The notes beneath the pieces were generated by a model. That model saw only the letters and a program-made list of their open reading frames with translations. It ran no database searches and was not told where the DNA came from. Below, piece after piece: positions 59,012 to 61,590 of a stretch of 61,590 bases of DNA. The stretch lies in NCBI GenBank assembly GCA_038239485.1, contig JBBSET010000015.1, positions 1-61,590 of the forward strand, written 5' to 3'. Source of the stretch: DASQEH01 sp038239485 (GTDB lineage Bacteria; Actinomycetota; Actinomycetes; Propionibacteriales; Nocardioidaceae). Position numbers and translations under genes: made by a program. The stretch's first letter is position 1. Each line of letters starts with the position of its first letter.

Positions 59012-59965
59012 GTGGCGAAGAAGGGACGCAAGTCGGCATCGGCAGCTGTCGTCGCCGAGGGGCCGGGGCCTCGACAGCCGTGCCCATGTGGTTCGGGTCG
59101 GCGCTTCAAGGCGTGTCACGGCAACGCTGACGGCGCGGCGCCGTACGTCGTGCGGACCTTCGAGGGCCTGCCGGGCGAGTGCGACTGGGTGGCCATGCGC
59201 GAGTTCGTCCCCGCCGCGACAGCGGAGCTGAGACTGAGGATCGGGGCCTTCGACGCTACCGCGGACGGCCGGACCGTGATGCTGGCGACCGTGCTGCCCG
59301 GGATCGCTCCTGCGATGGTGCGGCCCGGCGGGGACGTCCGGCTGGCCGTCCAGGTCGCGCAGCAGTCCGCGGACCCGAGTAGGGACTTCGCCGAGGCACT
59401 GAGGCTGGCTCTGCTGGCCGAGCCCGGTGAGAGCGTCGTGATGAGCGGCCTCCCCGGCTCCGGTCCGCGGCTGCAGGATGTCGTCGACCTCGACGCGGAC
59501 TTCACCGTGAACGTCCTCGAGGGCTTCGACTTCTGGTTCGACGACGACGCCGACATGGAGGGTACGGCGGCGGCCACGTTGGAGAACCTGAACGCCGCGA
59601 TCGACCCGACCGTCCGACTGGGCGGCCTCGATGCGGCGTACTGGACGTCGGTCGGGACCAAGGAGCATCTGCGCTGGGTGATGCCGCACGATGAGGAGCA
59701 GCTGTTGACAGCGCTCGCCCGGCTGCATGCCGCCGGTGCGGACCAGGTCGGCGCGGACTCTCGGCTCGTCGGGTCCTTCAGAGCACACGGGCTGCTCGTC
59801 CCGGTCTGGGATCTGCCGGTCGGTACAGGTGCCGCGGCCCTCGACGCGCCGGCCGCAGCGTTTCTCGAGCGGCTGCACGACGCGCTAGCAGATACCTCGG
59901 CGCTCACCGTCGAGCAACGGGCGGCCCGTAGCGGGCTGACCAACCGCCAAGTGACGATCAGATAG
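59012..59965 (+). CDS. DUF5926 family protein with SEC-C motif
   Basis: The 317-residue protein starts with a basic head (MAKKGRKSA) and a SEC-C zinc motif CPCGSGRRFKACHG near residues 24-37. The rest fits DUF5926: FEGLPGECDWVAMREFVPAAT, a middle acidic part and GLLVPVWDLPVGTGA near the end. SEC-C motifs bind zinc and often SecB or ribosomes. The role of DUF5926 is unknown. GTG 59012 lies four bases after AGGAG. Confidence 0.85.
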   Translation: MAKKGRKSASAAVVAEGPGPRQPCPCGSGRRFKACHGNADGAAPYVVRTFEGLPGECDWVAMREFVPAATAELRLRIGAFDATADGRTVMLATVLPGIAPAMVRPGGDVRLAVQVAQQSADPSRDFAEALRLALLAEPGESVVMSGLPGSGPRLQDVVDLDADFTVNVLEGFDFWFDDDADMEGTAAATLENLNAAIDPTVRLGGLDAAYWTSVGTKEHLRWVMPHDEEQLLTALARLHAAGADQVGADSRLVGSFRAHGLLVPVWDLPVGTGAAALDAPAAAFLERLHDALADTSALTVEQRAARSGLTNRQVTIR

Positions 59966-60258
59966 CCCACCGCAACAAGTGTGTCTATTTTGAGATACTT
60001 TGCGGTAAGCAATCGTCGTCTTGTCGTGAATCCGTTCCGGTTTCTGCTCCAATGTGCGCGTTTCGCTTGCTCGAACCCACGCACTCCTTTAACCTTCTAC
60101 TACACCCGGTCGTTGCTGTGTCCCCCGTCAGCAACGACCGGGTCCTCCAATTCTCGGGTGCTCCAGCGGTCGGGGACAGCGGGCACCGGAGGCGTTGCGG
60201 CTGTCTGACGAGCCGGGTACTCCTGCAGGATCCGACCGTGGCGGCCGGTCCGTCGGAT
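59966..60258. other. AT-richer gap between DUF5926 and arginine deiminase
   Basis: This 293-base gap has no supported gene. The part from about 59980 to 60105 is visibly poorer in G+C than the rest of the window (for example TCTATTTTGAGATACTTT at 59983-60000). It contains CCGCAA and TTGCGG arms on either side of that stretch. The 15-bp hairpin at 60104-60143 closes the region. Confidence 0.6.
60104..60143. terminator. Perfect 15-bp stem hairpin between convergent genes
   Basis: ACCCGGTCGTTGCTG pairs exactly with CAGCAACGACCGGGT across a ten-base loop. It lies 138 bases after the DUF5926 stop and 115 bases before the arginine deiminase stop, so a two-way terminator is likely. The long perfect stem could also be a mobile-element relic or a protein site. 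Confidence 0.6.
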
Positions 60259-61473
60259 TCAGAGCTGGTCGCGCGAGATCGGGCACGACATACACCGCGG
60301 CCCGCCGCGCCCGGAGCCGAGCTCGGATCCGGAGATCTCGACCACGTCGATGCCGTAGTCGCGCAGCTGTTCGTTGGTCTCCACGTTGCGCTCGTACGCC
60401 ACGGCCACCCGAGGGGCGATGGCCAGGGTGTTGTTGCCGTCGTCCCACTGCTCGCGTTCGGCCGTGACCGGGTCCAGCCCGGTGTCGATCTGGTGCAGCG
60501 TGTCGATTCGCATCGCCTTCGCGGCCGCCACCAGGAAAGGCTCGGCCGGCGCGACGTCGAGCTGCATCAGCGACTCGTCGTCGTGCGCCTCGTGGCACGT
60601 GACGGCGTGCGCCGACAAGGTGTCGGCGATGTTGGGGTACATCACTATCGCGTCGGCGTCGACCATCGTGCAGACCGTGTCGAGGTGCATGGTGGCGCGC
60701 TTCTGGGTGATGGGGACGGCCAGCACCGTGTGGGCGAGCCCGGCGATCAGCGCGCTGCGCGCGAACCGTTCGACCCCGGCAGGCGTCGTCCGCTCCCCGA
60801 CCCCAATGGCGATCACGCCTGGTGCGAGCAGCAGCACATCGCCTCCCTCGACATGCTCGCGCTGCCAGCCGTGCAGCCGCTCGATACCGGCGAACCTGGG
60901 GTGGAATGAGTAGATCAGCTCGGTCAGCTGGGTCTCGCGCGAGCGCGCCGGCATCGCCAGGCTGGTGATCGCGACCCGGTCAGGCAGCCACACCGACGAG
61001 TCGCGGGTGAAGAGCAGGTTGGGCAGCGGCTCGAGCAGGAAGTCGTCCGAGGCGAGCAGGCTGGTGACCAGGCCGAAGCCCCCACGTACCTCGTCGTTGC
61101 GGACCCCGGCGGTGAGCGCCTCAGCCAGCTCCAGAGGGGAGAGCTGCTCGAGCCAGCCGGTGAGGTAGCTGCGGAGGGTAGCGCCGAGGCGCAGGCTGAG
61201 CGTGATCTGGGCGATGGCCTGCGCTCGTGCTGCTGGCGACTCCAGTGCGGCCGCAAGCAGCTCCATCAGGTAGACGACCTCGACGCCGCGATCGCGAAGT
61301 GCGGTGGCGAAGGCGTCGTGCTCGTCCTGGGCACGGCTCACCCAGGGGATACCGTCGAAGAGCAGGCTGTCGTTGTTGCGGGGGGTCAGGCGCTTCAGCT
61401 CCGGTCCCGGCCGGTGCAGCATGACGGTCCGCAGCCGACCGACCTCGCTGTCGGCGCCGAACGAAGTGGTCAT
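60259..61473 (-). CDS. arcA: Arginine deiminase
   Basis: The 404-residue enzyme converts arginine to citrulline and ammonia. Diagnostic parts are SEVGRLRTVMLHRPGPEL, LLFTRDSSVW, HVEGGDVLLL, ATMHLDTVCTMVD and the catalytic Cys in GPRCMSCPISR. The remaining catalytic acids and His fall in these motifs. No ornithine carbamoyltransferase, carbamate kinase or arginine/ornithine antiporter gene is beside it in this window, though the region upstream of its start is cut off at the window end. Confidence 0.95.
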   Translation of the reverse strand: MTTSFGADSEVGRLRTVMLHRPGPELKRLTPRNNDSLLFDGIPWVSRAQDEHDAFATALRDRGVEVVYLMELLAAALESPAARAQAIAQITLSLRLGATLRSYLTGWLEQLSPLELAEALTAGVRNDEVRGGFGLVTSLLASDDFLLEPLPNLLFTRDSSVWLPDRVAITSLAMPARSRETQLTELIYSFHPRFAGIERLHGWQREHVEGGDVLLLAPGVIAIGVGERTTPAGVERFARSALIAGLAHTVLAVPITQKRATMHLDTVCTMVDADAIVMYPNIADTLSAHAVTCHEAHDDESLMQLDVAPAEPFLVAAAKAMRIDTLHQIDTGLDPVTAEREQWDDGNNTLAIAPRVAVAYERNVETNEQLRDYGIDVVEISGSELGSGRGGPRCMSCPISRDQL

Positions 61474-61590
61474 GGCCGCAGCCTAGTGCCCCCCTCAGGT
61501 ACCCCAGAGCCGCGGCGGCGCGGCGACCCCCGCGGCCACCCCCGCCCTCGCCGGGCGGTCGGGGGCGGCAGCGGCCGCGCCAACCGCATA
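61474..61590. other. Window end upstream of arginine deiminase
   Basis: The last 117 bases are GC-rich and include C-runs. They should hold the arginine deiminase promoter, but I see no boxes and no start of another gene. Confidence 0.4.

Overview
The window is high-GC DNA from an actinobacterium. GTG and TTG starts are frequent, and stop/start overlaps such as ATGA and GTGA are common. Its left third has the gene order found a few kilobases beyond gyrB-gyrA and oriC in actinobacterial chromosomes: a DLW-39 family small protein, tRNA-Ala, a CwsA/DUF5324-position protein, cyclophilin, rhomboid protease, crgA, DUF881, pknB-pbpA-rodA-pstP-fhaB-fhaA and tRNA-Leu. The gene content (amylosucrase, alditol oxidase, DUF222-HNH, paired sulfotransferase-like proteins, DUF5302, DUF5926) fits the Propionibacteriales, perhaps Nocardioidaceae. 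That family-level assignment is inference.

Layout. 1-9.8 kb: an isochorismatase-fold hydrolase, DLW-39, tRNA-Ala(TGC), a secreted S53 peptidase, a strong terminator, a membrane GGDEF-EAL protein overlapping a secreted S8 peptidase, SURF1, DUF3817 and a single-pass repeat protein. 10.0-20.8 kb: the growth and division cluster. Rhomboid and CrgA converge on a pair of perfect DnaA boxes. The operon fhaA-fhaB-pstP-rodA-pbpA-pknB runs on the minus strand with tight overlaps, and tRNA-Leu(CAG) follows. 20.9-33.9 kb: a geranylgeranyl-reductase-family flavoprotein with an abnormal start, a ferredoxin-reductase-like protein, a P450, an amylosucrase, an HNH/DUF222 gene under a likely LexA box, an acetyltransferase, an alditol oxidase, and an AAA+/VWA chelatase-like pair.

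33.9-41.2 kb is a minus-strand operon for gamma-glutamylated amines: permease, FadR-type regulator, glutamine-synthetase-like ligase, aldehyde dehydrogenase, SDR and gamma-glutamyl hydrolase, with a DUF3237 gene at its end. A readable promoter and a GGT-N3-ACC operator precede it. 41.2-44.6 kb: a SigB/SigF-type sigma factor and two tandem sulfotransferase-like genes. 44.7-49.3 kb: a leucine-degradation operon (methylcrotonyl-CoA carboxylase beta and alpha, HMG-CoA lyase) whose ribosome-binding region lies in a perfect 11-bp inverted repeat. 49.3-61.6 kb holds mixed genes: EcsC, DUF5302, a phosphotransferase overlapping aat, an Fpg-family glycosylase, a PQQ-type sugar dehydrogenase, a rhodanese, an AAA ATPase, a repeat-rich membrane protein, GDPD, an anti-sigma-like ATPase, DUF5926, an AT-rich gap with a 15-bp hairpin, and arginine deiminase.

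No CRISPR array, prophage, transposase or integrase was seen. The most informative new-looking signals are non-coding: the DnaA-box pair at 11478-11496, the LexA-like box on the DUF222-HNH start codon, the FadR-type operator/promoter, the palindrome over the carboxylase ribosome-binding region, and direct repeats upstream of fhaA. Residue numbers in the entries are approximate unless a motif is quoted.
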